From the NCBI GenBank assembly GCA_031761425.1, contig JARFXV010000672.1:1-64000 (forward strand): DNA of 64,000 bases. The letters run 5' to 3'. Position numbers and translations under genes: made by a program. The notes beneath the pieces were generated by a model, which did not search any database, was not told the origin of the DNA, and was given only the letters and a program-made list of their open reading frames with translations. Shown one piece after another: positions 26,216-40,459 of this stretch (position 1 is the first letter of the stretch; every line of letters begins with the position of its first letter). Source of the DNA: Cosmopolites sordidus (lineage: Eukaryota > Arthropoda > Insecta > Coleoptera > Curculionidae).

Positions 26216-26331
26216 AAAAGTTTGTGTCTCTGTATGACATCTAAAGTAATATATTGCCTATTCACATAATCCTCAGTAATGTTTTTATATAGATTTAACT
26301 CGTTTGACATGTCTATATTAAATAAATATTA

Positions 26332-26544
26332 AGCTGGGTCCACATCAATAAAAATTTGCGTTGTGCGAGCTCTATGTGTTGTATATGGTGTGCGTGCGCG
26401 GCTATGTAGATGCTCTGGCACCCAAAATCACACACTAGTATTGTCGCAGCACAGTACGTACTCGAACCATCTATTATCCACCAGAAAATTCAAACAAATT
26501 GTTTCAGTAAATTCAACACAAATTTTATTGGTGTGGACCCAGCT
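26332..26544. mobile_element. Short MITE with AGCTGGGTCCACA inverted repeats and TTA target duplication
   Basis: The left AGCTGGGTCCACATCAATAA and right (reverse complement) AGCTGGGTCCACACCAATAA are matching terminal inverted repeats. TTA flanks both sides (26329-26331, 26545-26547), as for PIF/Harbinger-type elements. Length 213 bp, noncoding. Confidence 0.75.
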
Positions 26545-26824
26545 TTAGATTGTAAAAATATATCGTAACCTTTTTTTTCATCACCACCAATCCCCTATAA
26601 CAAAAAAAAATGTACGTTACAGTAATTAGTTTATCATTTTTGGATTTAGGACTACAAAATACTTTATATACACTGATTTTCATTAACGTTATCTCAAAAA
26701 AGTTTAAATTTGTTGACTTGTGTAATTAAACGGCAATTACTCCTGAAATGTCTGAAATCCTGACTGAATCTGACAAGATTCTCCTTCTGTACCATCACTA
26801 AATTCCTTTGACCATTTTTAAATA

Positions 26825-27010
26825 CAGTAAAACTCGGTTACAACGTACTGAAGGGGGCCTTAATAATCGGTACGTTATATAAAAAATTCATAAAAAAAAA
26901 TAAATATGTATATACCTACCTACATATATACATAATAACTAACTTGGTTATTCGGCACGTTATATCCGTAGATGCGTAATATGCGTGTGCATTATAAGGG
27001 AGCTTTACTG
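26825..27010. mobile_element. Pogo/Tigger-like MITE
   Basis: CAGTAAAACTCGGTTACAAC at the left and (reverse complement) CAGTAAAGCTCCCTTATAAT at the right, flanked by TA. CAGTA-AACTC ends with a GGTTA/TTATAA continuation are characteristic of pogo/Tigger derivatives. 186 bp, noncoding. Confidence 0.75.
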
Positions 27011-28493
<1,483 letters not shown>

Positions 28494-28962
28494 CTTAGTA
28501 TAGGATACAGGAACTTGGTAGGTATACTTGACTTTGGTAGGAAGGTATACTTAATTTGGTAAACAGGATAGGTTAGACGTTATGGCAAGTACTATGGTTT
28601 GTCATTCATAACAAACAAATAAGATCATAAAATGTTTCTCCATCTGGAAAGAAATATAAGGCGACTGGTGAAAAAAACCGACTGGGACTATGACTTTTTG
28701 AGCAACTGTGGTGTGATTGGTTGAATCTTGATTAGTTTTCCAAGCATTATCCTTGAGATTATTGGCCTTCATTGTTATTTTTAATGTGTATCATAAAAGT
28801 TTGGTCAGAAATATATCTTTCGATTTTTTTTAAATTGAAATCTTCACTTTTTACCATCATTTAAAATGTTGTGGTATACGACCAGGGCAAGAAATATCTC
28901 ATACACTCATAGAGTAATTACCAAGCACCAATTTCTAAATTCTTTTCATGCTTTCCTCAGTG

Positions 28963-29020
28963 GTATCAATCAAATTTGAGGACCGATCAAGGTATCAATC
29001 AAATTTGAGGATCGATCAAA
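28963..29020. repeat. 29-bp tandem duplication
   Basis: GGTATCAATCAAATTTGAGG and its continuation occur twice in succession with one base difference. Confidence 0.85.
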
Positions 29021-29099
29021 ACATGACAATTCATAATTATTACTTGGCCTTCTTTAAATACTGTCTACCGTTCAAATGGTTGTGTTTTCGACTCTTTTT

Positions 29100-29640
29100 A
29101 TCCTCTTTTATCATTCATTCTTGGTTTTCGTCTTCTTTCTCTTTGATTACTGTCCTTATTTTGCATTTTCCAAATTATTGTAGTTATCATTTTAGATGAC
29201 GTTCTATGTATCCTAACGATCTCAGAGCCTTCTCTTATATTTTTTGGTCGCTAGACTTTACTCCTAGTATTTTTATTTCAAATCGTAGCTATCAATTTTA
29301 GTCCTTCAATTCGTGCTAGAATTATAATTTTGTATAATAGTAACCTGTTTGTTAATGTTAGTTCTGTTAACTTCTGAACTTTTATCAGTGTATATACAAA
29401 CAGTCAGGTGTGAACTATTGTCTTGGTTTTAATAACTTCTTTTTGCTGTATATTTGCTTTTATTTAACGCTTACTTCTGTTTGTTTATTATAATGTTGTT
29501 ACTATTTTAATTCTCTAATCTATTTCGACTTATATTCTCCCATTTTCTGTCATTATTTTTCCTATATATTTAAACATTTCTGCTTGTTTGTTCTCTTCGT
29601 TTTCTATGTTAATTTGTGATATTTGCATTTATTCTTTTAT
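29100..29640 (-). pseudogene. LINE fragment, thumb and C-terminal region
   Basis: T-rich on the plus strand. The minus strand reads FKYIGKIMTENGRI (near 29540-29580), the FKYLG-type block after the RT palm, followed by RIKIVTTL and NRS-like residues with many frameshifts. Consistent with an old non-LTR retrotransposon; boundaries approximate. Confidence 0.5.
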
Positions 29641-29805
29641 TTAATTCTAGTTTCCTTTTTATTAATGCTTGTAAATTGTATTATAAAATGTTCTTCTTCT
29701 CTGCAACTTTGCAATTAAAAGTAAGTTATCCACAAATGCTGGGCAGTTTAATGATTGAAGTTGTAGTAACTCCATATTATATTTTATTTATTTTTTATTC
29801 TATTC

Positions 29806-30240
<435 letters not shown>

Positions 30241-30249
30241 TTTTTAATG

Positions 30250-30545
30250 CGCCTGCCCTATTTGAGATGAGGAAGTGAGACCTGGATACTCACATCGCAA
30301 TCAGTTAAAAAAAAAGTTAGGATAGCACAGAGAGGAATGAAGAGATCTATGCTTGGCATTATAAGACGGAATAAAAAGCCATGGGTGAAAGAACAAACGA
30401 AAATATGTGACATCATTGGAAAAGTAAGGAAACTGAAATGGAGATGGGTGCTGATAAAGCCATTAAGTCTATTGGACCCAGAGGATATGGCAGAGGAAAA
30501 TTTAGGACGTCGGGAGTTGGAAGCATGCTGAAGAGGCCTTCATCC
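30250..30545 (+). pseudogene. RTE-like LINE 3' fragment
   Basis: C-terminal segment of the same LINE family as 22142-25975: RGMKRSMLGIIRRNKK, CDIIGKVRKLKWRW, LLDPEDMAEENLG and RPSSCVEWTR-like out-of-frame end (AGGCCTTCATCCTGC). Bounded by the hairpin repeat on the left. Confidence 0.8.
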
Positions 30546-33258
30546 TGCGTTGAATGGACACGGCTAATGTTGTATTTCAAATTTTGAAAATTAAAACTGC
30601 ATTTAATAAAACTAAAAAAATGACATTTTTATTTGAATTTAGAGTTCAGTTATATTTAAATTGTAGAGTCTCTCTAAAAATGCTCAGTTCTTTAACATAA
30701 AACATTATTTGACAGCTAATCTAGTATCCAATTAACAGCTGTATTGTTGACATTTAAAAAAACTGAATAATACCTATTAAAAAACGTATGACAACAGCAT
30801 GGAAACGTGTATATATTTGTTCAACTTTATCGTGAAGATAGTCTTACTATATAGAAATATTATAATCTTTACCGATAAAGTTAATTATAATTTAAAAAGA
30901 TGTTAAAACGAAACTACTGTATATGGTGTAAAGAAAAAGCATATTGTCTCGAGAAAATCGCACTTTGCTCTGCTCAAGTTACATAAGAGCCTCAGTTGTA
31001 AAAAGTCGTAATAGTTATTTTTTAAACAGGTGGTTTAGCTCAAAATTACAAAAAAAATTCTCGTTAAAAGATGACAAAATATAAAATAATACATGCAATG
31101 ACTGCCTGAAAAGTTTTGGTGCGGATGGTCTGTAGCAATTATTTAATTTGGATCGATTTTAAAGGATAAAAAATTAGATCACTCTTACTCAATAATTATT
31201 TATGTGTATACATTATACATACATAAACACAACAATTTGTTTTTTGAACACAACAAGTAAAATATAAAGGTAAAATATAAAAATATAGGTACAAAAAAAC
31301 TGGTTCTAAAGCTTTCGCAAAAAAAGAGAAAAAAACATGGAGGAAAATATTAAAATTATTTTGTACAATAATCGAACCAATTCTAGTGTAAAAAAATTTC
31401 AGCCAATCAGAGAGGGAGATCAACATTAACGACTGGCGGGCAATTTAAATTCAGCGAATATGGTTATTTGAGAGAAAAAATATTTTAAGGAATATTTCTA
31501 ATTCGAACTATATTATATTTACATTTTTCTTTATCTTTTCTTTTTGTATCATAAAATTCGACCAGGGTTACAAACGTATACAGGGTGAGACAAAAATGTC
31601 ACCCTAAAATTTGTTTACTGATAGGACCGATAGATGGTGTTGTTTTCAAGGTTTCAAGTTAGTTTGTAACCCATAGAGTCATGGTGATAATTTGAGATTG
31701 TGTTTCCTTTTCCAGAATACTGCCTCTATATCGAAGGTGCTTCAAATCTGAGTTCTTCAGAAAAAAAAAATGGTAAGTATAAAAAATATTTTAACATGAG
31801 TTTCTTTTTAAGAACACTATTTCAAATTTTCACCACAAGATTTATTTTCTTCGAAATGTTTCACATTCGACAAAAGAACCTATCTTAAGGTTTTGGTTAG
31901 TATATAAGTTTATAGTTACAATAAAATTCGGCTGTCTAGAGAAGGTTTTTTCTTTCTTTTAAATATATTACAGTTATACCGATGGCAATACATCTAGCGG
32001 TACAGACTATACCAGTTACAAGAAACAAAACATGGAACCAAAAAAAGTTCAGTTCAACCAACTTATCCAAGTTCCACAATTCTGTTATTTTTTTTTCTTT
32101 TTCAGGATAAGTTGATCACTTGTGTGCAGAAAACCGTATACAATAAGCTAAGATATACAGGTACCTAAGAAATAATATTTACAATTCGAAGGAAACAAAA
32201 TTTTGGGGGAGCAGAAAAACTTAAATAACAGAGAAACATATGGCAGATATTACTTAAGCATTCTATACCTTTAATAATTTACTATACATTTAGACTATAT
32301 AGGCAACACTGATTACATTTTTTTTAACATACCAAATAGTTATGATCTAACGACACGATATATGTACAGGTCTTAAGCCTATTCATTAATTCCTCGTCAT
32401 CCACTATCATCACTTAATTCTTAATACTTCATTGAGAAAATCCTGAAACCGACCGATTTTGAATTTACTATTTTTTCTGAGAAAATTAAAGCCAAAATAG
32501 TTACATGATTTTCCCCTCATTTTGAAAATGTCCTTTCATATAAACAAAGATCAATAAAAAAACAAAATTTTGTTAATTTCGAACAACAAAACTCAAAAAC
32601 AAAGAGAGCTTTATAAGTACAAAATTGCACCTATTAGAAAAGAAAAAAAAACAAGTTAACAACAAATTAACTAACTGCTAGAAGCAAATTTGGATTAATC
32701 TTTCAAGGAAAAAATGTTAAATCACCAAATTTGCCTCCAAGTTTCACAAAATAAACTTAATTAAGTCGAACATTTGATATTGATTTGCCCCAAACAAAAA
32801 AATTGAAATCACTAAACATATTTTAAACCTATATATCAGATTGGAAATTTATAGTGCTTCGCAACACCAATGACGAATTTGCACAAGCCCTGTCAAAGTC
32901 TCTTTTTCTGTTTTCTGCTGGGTTTGAAGGTTACTCTCATTACCACTAAGAAAAAAAATGTTAAAATTCACCTCAAACCCACAGACAAAAACACAGCTGA
33001 AATATTTACTAAACAAAAAAAATTACGCTTAATAAAATTCCAAAATGTGACGTTTCCTTTTCTTTGGCACAGCAAAGAACAAAAAGAATAATACCAAAAA
33101 CTAAAGCGAACTATTTCGGGGGTTGTGAATACTTCGTAACTACAAACACCCTTTTTGTTGTTGAGTTTTACGTACGGGACTCACACGGACTATTTTCTGG
33201 GCGTTCAGGTGGTCAATCCGTGAGGATGACCGAGCACAACCCCCGAAAACCCCATAGG
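30546..33258. other. Downstream region of Abd-B, likely including its 3' UTR
   Basis: AT-rich. The part next to the stop codon (about 32900-33258) is GC-richer and is the probable proximal 3' UTR on the minus strand. I could not fix a polyadenylation site: TTTATA near 32610 and TTTAAT near 32272 are only weak variants on the plus strand, and the first clean AATAAA complement is near 31842. At 31581-31605 AGGGTGA...TCACCCT is a short hairpin resembling a transposon end. No other gene seen. Confidence 0.45.
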
Positions 33259-33662
33259 TCACTGATGATGTTTCAAAGCCCCGTTGGCTGAAACGTGGTG
33301 GGTACCGAGATGGTGTTGAGAATGTAGATGGCCAGGATGGTGGTGGTGGTTCTGGTTATTGGTGGCGGAGTTGTTGTTATTCTGTTGCTGTGCCGCCTGC
33401 CGTTGGGAGTTTTTTTTATTCTTCATCCGTCGATTTTGGAACCATATTTTTACTTGGCGCTCGGTGAGATTTAGATTCCGAGCTAGTTCCCATCGTTTCT
33501 GTTTGGACACGTAGGCATTAAACAGGAACTCCTTCTCCAGCTCCAGTGTTTGGAATTTAGAGTAAGGTTTGCGTTTTTTGCGTACGGTTACTTGTCCCGT
33601 CCACTCCAACGGGTTGGTACCGGCTCCACAAGGAACACTGACACCCATCGATCCCAATGAAC
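33259..33662 (-). CDS. Abd-B: Abdominal-B homeobox exon (3' coding exon)
   Basis: Hox transcription factor that specifies posterior abdominal segments and genital structures; acts in the nucleus as a DNA-binding protein. The exon starts after a TTTCTGTTTCAG acceptor and reads GSLGSMGVSVPCGAGTNPLE, then WTGQVT, then a complete 60-residue homeodomain (protein residues about 300-359 from the GTG-based numbering). It has the Abd-B N-terminal arm VRKKRKPYSKFQ, Gln50 and Asn51 in KIWFQNRRMKNKK, and the Abd-B hallmark YVSKQKRWELARNL. The tail is Gln/Asn/His-rich, ending GALKHHQ before TGA. The split Gly codon joins in phase to the exon ending at 40460. No stop or frameshift. Identification is secure. 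Confidence 0.98.
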
Positions 33663-35799
33663 CTGAAACAGAAACAACCAGAATATAAATTACACGAATA
33701 CCAATAATATTATAAGAAATCTTAAAAAAATATTGAGATATATGAGCCATAAATAAATTTTAAATCGTAATATAATTAATTTAAACATTTTTATTGTATT
33801 TATTTACATTTATCTCTAACCTTATAAATCATTTCTAATAAAGTCGAATGAAATTTTTATTGCCAAAAAATTGGGTACTATAAAACGTATAATTGATTTA
33901 TTCTTTAATAAACAATAAATTGAAATTAATGTAAACATCTGTCTATATATGCGATTTAAATTTAGATTTGAGTATCACAACATTTTATAAGTCGTAGATT
34001 AAGCTTCACATGTACTTCCACATATTTTAGTGTTGTTGTTTCAGTTTTCGTTCGTAAGATATTTTATTTCCTCCAAACAGTCCAGATTTAACATCATTCA
34101 TTCCAAATTAGTCATGATCACGATATAAAATTGTTGGGAACATTTTAACGTGTCTAACTTCAGAGGGTGATTCTCAGTTTGATTTCCAACAAAAAGATGG
34201 TCGTTCTGTTACTCTAAATCTCATCCATTTTTGGGATATTTAGGATTTTGTGAAGAATCATTAGAATAATCGGGATTTTTAGTTTAATCTTTTTCTTTCA
34301 AAGATATTTGTTTACTTTATTAGACATACATATTAGAAACTTTCATCAGTATAATAAAACCCTTCTCATTACATTCGAAAAACTGTTGAATGTGAATGAA
34401 TCTCAGGATTTTGTTGTTTTTTTTTATTGAAATTGGACATAAAATAGGGCAATTCGGGGATTTCCCACTATCCTGGATAATAGTGATATTTTTTCAGAAA
34501 TACATTCATTAAAGAAAACAATACAATAAACAAAATAACACATTAAATGATTTAAACAAATAATTTGTCACCCATATTCAACGTGGGTGCCTTGTTGGCA
34601 GTCAAACGTCGACACACAGTTCTATTGATGAAGAATACAAGATCAGGAATCGGCCTCAGATACCATCAAGGCCAATGAAATATGGGTGAAAATTTTTGTC
34701 CTAAAAAAAAATTCGTCGGTGGTGTTACAACCATTAGATATCTTGACCTGTTTCAGAAGGTAACGCCATTCCGTTTTGAGTCGTGGTCTTTCCGCTGGTA
34801 ATCACAATTTCTTTAATATTTAGCCTACCTCGTCCCTAAATCTTGTTCTAAGCCTATCTGCCGATTTTCTCCCTATTCATTGTACGTATTTTTTTCCTAC
34901 TTCTTTCATAAACTTGCTCTTATGAAGTTTAATTGAGTGCCAACGTTTTTGCAATCGATCTTAAAACTAGAAAGTATTTCGATTACATATCTTTTAAATC
35001 TTGCTTGTACGCTTATATTCATTATTGTATTGATTGTATGATGATATTGAGAAGGACATTGAAGATTCTTCGGCAGTGAATTGGAAAATCCTAGATAAAA
35101 TTCCTTGAGAAAACGATACTCCGAAAGAAGCACTAGAAAATTAACCTGATTTATAACATATCTCATTAATTATATTCGTTACTACTAAACTTGGTTTCTA
35201 ATAAAAACAGTTTTGGTCACTCCATTATCTCTAGAAGTCCACTTTAGAAGTTAATTCAGTAATATATTGGATGAGTGTCCCTCCGGGGAAAGACCTGACT
35301 TGTGTTTTGTATTTCAATAGACAAGGGGGTGACTACTGACAAGAAATAGCCCCTCAGTCAATCCACTAACGAAGCTGGGTAAAGCCAGACGCCTTCTGAG
35401 AGGTAGTCCATGTAGATCACTCGTCTTAATAGGCTTTTCGATAGATTAAAATAGTAAATACCAACCAAAGGATTAGATACAACTGACGGTACATTCGCTA
35501 AATATCTCAGTGTCAAATATCACCTCTAATCCCAAAACTTTTCTTTTACTTATTTATTTCTCTCTCTAAGTATGATTTGAGATTGCCATCTGAGGCGGAG
35601 GTTTAAGAAAAAAAATCCGAAAGGGGCTCCAGAAGATTAATCTATCTAATTTGAACCATAGTTCACTAGCGGAAACCTTACTCCTATACTTTGTTTCACA
35701 AAAGTCGAACTTAGTTCATCACATACATAAATCTGCAGATTTAATACTCAGAGAACAAGATACCAAAATATTTTGAAATAATTTAGCTTTATAAGCTAT

Positions 35800-35802
<3 letters not shown>

Positions 35803-35871
<69 letters not shown>
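35803..35871. repeat. (TA)n microsatellite in the Abd-B intron
   Basis: Pure TA, 69 bp. Confidence 0.97.
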
Positions 35872-35872
<1 letters not shown>

Positions 35873-35949
35873 CTTTGTTCTGGGAAAGGTTTAAGCAAAT
35901 TTCTATAAGCCTTAACATATTATGGTAAAAAATGACCTTTTAGCATATT

Positions 35950-36150
35950 GAAGTGAAGAAAGCAGGACGTAGTAGGCCTCGGAAAGTGCGTGACAGACCG
36001 ATCGACAGTCAGCTGAGCGAAAGGGTCATGTGACCGAGGATAGATGTGACGTCACGCGTTATCGAGATGTTATGCTGGGTCGTTAAACCAACGCCGTCTC
36101 GAAGAGATGCCTTTTTGGGGTGCAAAGGACCTATGACGGCGTTGCCAATA
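35950..36150. promoter_or_regulatory. GC-richer intronic island with CRE palindrome
   Basis: Unique, transposon-free block with a perfect TGACGTCA (36047-36054), the CREB/ATF site. Other CpG-containing words include CGTCTCGAAGAG and the repeated ACGCCGTC/ACGGCGTTG (about 36091 and 36136), which are inverted with respect to each other. Candidate intronic enhancer of Abd-B; function inferred only. Confidence 0.35.
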
Positions 36151-36555
36151 ATAGATAATTTTCATTAAAACTCCAACATTTTACACCTTGTTTCTCACTA
36201 GAAATATACCTAAACATATCATTCCCAAGTACTAATTTAATTAAGACTAATTAGTACATTAAGACAATATACATTATTATTGTTAAACTTGTAGAAGAAT
36301 TTTTATATTAAAACGTTGCCAATTCTAAAAGAATGACTGACGAATAACGAATTTTAGCCTTCATATTTCTTTTTACCATTGAATAATCATGTTATTTGTT
36401 ATAATACAAATAGAAATAAATAAAAGAGAAGATATTGAAAAGGAAAAGTTGAAATCACCAGATATCAAATCAATACAGTTTTATATGATATGCATTTACA
36501 TTTTGTTTCTTAAAGCCAATGTAATAACAATTAAACTAAAAGGAATATTGTGTAG

Positions 36556-37008
<453 letters not shown>

Positions 37009-37796
37009 ATTATACAGATTAAATCAATCATTAGATGACTAGTATATGACCTCCGAACATTACAGATTTAATATTACCAAGAAAAACTAATATTAGGACC
37101 GTCTCAACCGCAAATGCTCATAGACATTGTATTGATGACTTCTACTTCATGAGTTACCAACAAAACTGAACAGTTATTATAAAAATGTTGTCCTATTCCT
37201 TATACAATTCTTAAATGAGAATAACCCCATGAGAATCACATTCTAATTAACACAACACAATATTAAAATAATCTTTGAAGCAAGTATAACGTTCAGAAAC
37301 CGTACGAAAATGACAAACAAGAGCTGGTTGGTGTCCAACGAGGTTCGGTGGAACCTCGATCCAAAAAGATGTTTCTCTTAGAAGGAACATGTTGTTCAAA
37401 TGAATTATCGAAACATTTATTGAATATTTATTATTTAAAAGTTCAAAAAGGGGTATCTTTATTTTTTTAAAAAGTCTGTTTTTAAAAAATTCAAAAATTC
37501 CTAGTTGAAACAGGCTATATTTCCATTCGGCTGAACAACAGGAGCTGAAAACCTCCAGGCAGTCCACATGTATCCTGAATATAAACAACATCATAAAAAC
37601 CACATTTTAAAATGTTTTTGTTCCGTTGCAGGATCTTTTAAAAGAGCTTCTGGAGAAACCCGAACAATTTCAAATTCAAAAAGTCACTCAAAGGGAAGCT
37701 TAAGGTACTATAACTATTGCATATGAATTTTAGTTGTAATCACCATAAGTTCTATAATAAGTATTATCAATTATTTTTATAAACATAAAATTATTT

Positions 37797-37975
37797 TAAC
37801 TTTTCAACACGCGTTTCGCTTTCGAGATGATTTAATCCCGGATTGATGGATCCAATCAGATTTAATCATTTTCTGATGATGCTAACATGGTTATCGAAAC
37901 GTACATCGAGAAGTTAAATAAAGTGATTTGATGTTTAGTGGTAAACCTATTCGAATTGAATAAGTATTATAATGA
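37797..37975. repeat. Inverted pair of Penelope-like terminal repeats in the Abd-B intron
   Basis: A short minus-strand remnant (37797-37855) and a longer plus-strand copy (37857-37975). The plus copy keeps CTGATGA (37873-37879), GAAA (37896-37899) and C at 37907, with stem I TTTT/GAGA possible through G-U pairs. Stem II (GCTAAC/GTTATC) and stem III each have one mismatch. Confidence 0.7.
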
Positions 37976-38189
37976 AAACTTACATGAGCTGGTTTATTTT
38001 TATTTGTATAAGTGCATTTTTATGTTCCTTGTATAAATAGTTTTCAGTTCGTATTCTTAAAAAAAAATGGGCAGAGAAAACTTTTTAAACAAACGCTCGC
38101 TTACAACACGTAAGAGAAATTGGCAAATGTGTTGACAACTACAACAGATGTATTGAAACAGTCAGGCTTTGTAAGCATTATCATAAACA

Positions 38190-38245
38190 TAGTTATCGAA
38201 AATAACTGATATCGATATACGATATACGATAACTGAGTTATCGAA
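38190..38245. promoter_or_regulatory. Dense CGATA cluster with TATCGATA palindrome
   Basis: Six CGATA pentamers counting both strands (38194-38198, 38210-38214, 38213-38217, 38220-38224, 38227-38231, 38239-38243), including a complete TATCGATA at 38210-38217. In flies CGATA clusters bind BEAF-32 and TATCGATA binds DREF, both linked to insulators and promoters. Whether this insect uses equivalent proteins is unknown. Confidence 0.4.
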
Positions 38246-38984
38246 AATAAATATTGAACAATCTTTCAAAATGTTAAAAAAAAACCGATGTCCTGAGAGA
38301 AGATAACGGCAGGAAGGTCCCTCTAAATAGCACTAATTCTTGTTATATAGAAAGACAAAATACGAGAACTAGAACAAATCCAAGAAAAGAGAAAACTAGC
38401 CTAGAAATTATTTTGTACAAATGTACAAATGAATGTACGCATACAGAATTAAACAAAAATAGGCTGTCCAACAGAGCATAGTTCCACGAAAGTACCTTTC
38501 AATAAAATGTGTTTTAATTAAGGAGATTTGTCATGGAAATTATGTATAGGGTATTATAAAAAGGGTAAAAAAATAGTATACGAGCACGAAGTACAAAATA
38601 GAAAAGGATCTTCAACCTGAATAAAGGATTAAAAGATTACAATGCTTGTAATTAAAAAAGAACCGATGAGTGTTAAAAAAAAACTTTATAAATGATAACA
38701 AAATAATAAAATATCCTGGAATGCTAATTTGAAGAAATAATACAACAATAAAAAAGAGCAACAATGTATGTGGAACATAACAATTAGTGCTAGGCATTCC
38801 GATAACAATTATTCTGTTAGACAACCGTACACGTATAATAAAAATTCACTTATCGATAAGAAAACGAACAAAATAAATACCACACTGACAATAACTGAAT
38901 AACAAACAGGCTGAAAAATATTTAAATACCCCAAACAGAAGTGTCTGTCATTGGTTCTTCGATGACCGTAATACGTTTACACTT

Positions 38985-39260
38985 TTACTATGCCATAAAA
39001 CTGACCTAAGTCATAAAATGTGTTGAATCTTCTTTAGTTGACCGAATAATTATGACATTATTTTTGTTTACTTATTCATCATTTCTGCTCGATTTATTTA
39101 TGCAGGATTTTTCTTTTCTCAGCTGACGTTTTATTGCTTGCGTTCATCGATAAAAAATCCCATAACCATTTAAATAAGTTCAAGCAATCACTTCTAATGA
39201 TATTCTCTTCGCAGAATAATTCTATCAATCACAAAAAAACATTTATCAAATTCGTCTGAT
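38985..39260. promoter_or_regulatory. Intronic block with Abd-B-type binding words
   Basis: Contains GCCATAAA (38992-38999) and TTTTATTGC (39129-39137). Both resemble the posterior-Hox preference for TTTATGG/TTTATTG cores. GTCATAAAATG and ATTTATTTATGC lie between them. No transposon signature. Could be an autoregulatory enhancer; motif reading only. Confidence 0.3.
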
Positions 39261-39384
39261 AAGAAGGTAGTGTTTCCTTGAAAAGAAAAATGTTTTATCG
39301 GAATAATATAATAACAAACGGTTTACATGAGGTTAACAACAGATCATTTTACTATTATGTTATGTGTTATCTTCCTTAGAATAT

Positions 39385-39432
<48 letters not shown>

Positions 39433-39654
39433 ACAGCAAGAATTTAACGATGTTTCATTGAAATCATTCTTTAACTTAACTTTAAAATTGCCGCTCTCTC
39501 CATATATCCATTTTATAACAACTTACTACAATATATAATTCATTATGTAAAACCTCTAAACCGTCCAGATTTTACACTGTCAGAAGTTCAATTTAAAATA
39601 TACACCTTTCGTATTGTTCTACTAATTTTAAAAAGTAAATAAGTAACATGGCAA

Positions 39655-39822
<168 letters not shown>

Positions 39823-40199
39823 TTATTAAAAAAAGTCACAAGAAGAAGTCCAAAATAATTAGTCCCCCACAAATTTAAGTATTTTAATATGTTATAATCA
39901 TTAGGGGGTCGAAGGACCACATTTATTAAATCTCTTTTTTTATTTATTCACTATCGTTGAACTTTTATCAACCGAAATACTGATACTGCAATATATGTCA
40001 TATATTACCATGTCTAGGCAAAAAACAAAATAAATTTCCTAAAAGACAACGATTTTGATTGGTTCTGATATGTACAATCGAATCCATGTTTTATATCATA
40101 TAAAAATGTTTTTTACTCGAGAAGATTTTGATAATTTCCAAAACTATATTTTTTTATTATGGAAAAGAAATAAAAAAAAGTATGGCAGTATTTCGTTTT

Positions 40200-40330
40200 T
40201 GATTTTGCGGCAGGACATCGCCGGAGAGCCGCAGACGACCCGTTTCAAACCTGAGCGTTCGATCTTTTGACGAGCAATTCACATTTTTATGTCAGTTCTG
40301 CCATCTAGCGTCCGCTCAGGCAACTACGCC
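40200..40330. promoter_or_regulatory. GC-rich block with a CTCF-like word next to Abd-B exon 1
   Basis: Immediately 3' of the N-terminal exon, inside the intron. CTGCCATCTAGCGTC at 40298-40312 shares GCCATCTAG and most flanking bases with the CTCF consensus (GCGCCMYCTAGTGG). Flanking sequence is CpG-rich. One site only; inference. Confidence 0.35.
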
Positions 40331-40459
40331 CAGCCTATTGAGATGCGTACAATTACGAATTCATACATGACATTCGAATTAATTTAAGATTGTTTTGAAT
40401 ATTGATGATTGATTTTATAGATGCTTTAAAGTGAAAATAAATATTTGAAATAAGCTTAC

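Noticed and set aside
33265..33300. CTGATGATG...GAAACG on the plus strand at the end of the Abd-B coding region, resembling the hammerhead-like motif
   Set aside because: It is the reverse complement of the coding sequence for the last Abd-B codons (HHVSANGALKHHQ), lacks a stem II directly after the core and shares no flank with the PLE repeats. Chance similarity.
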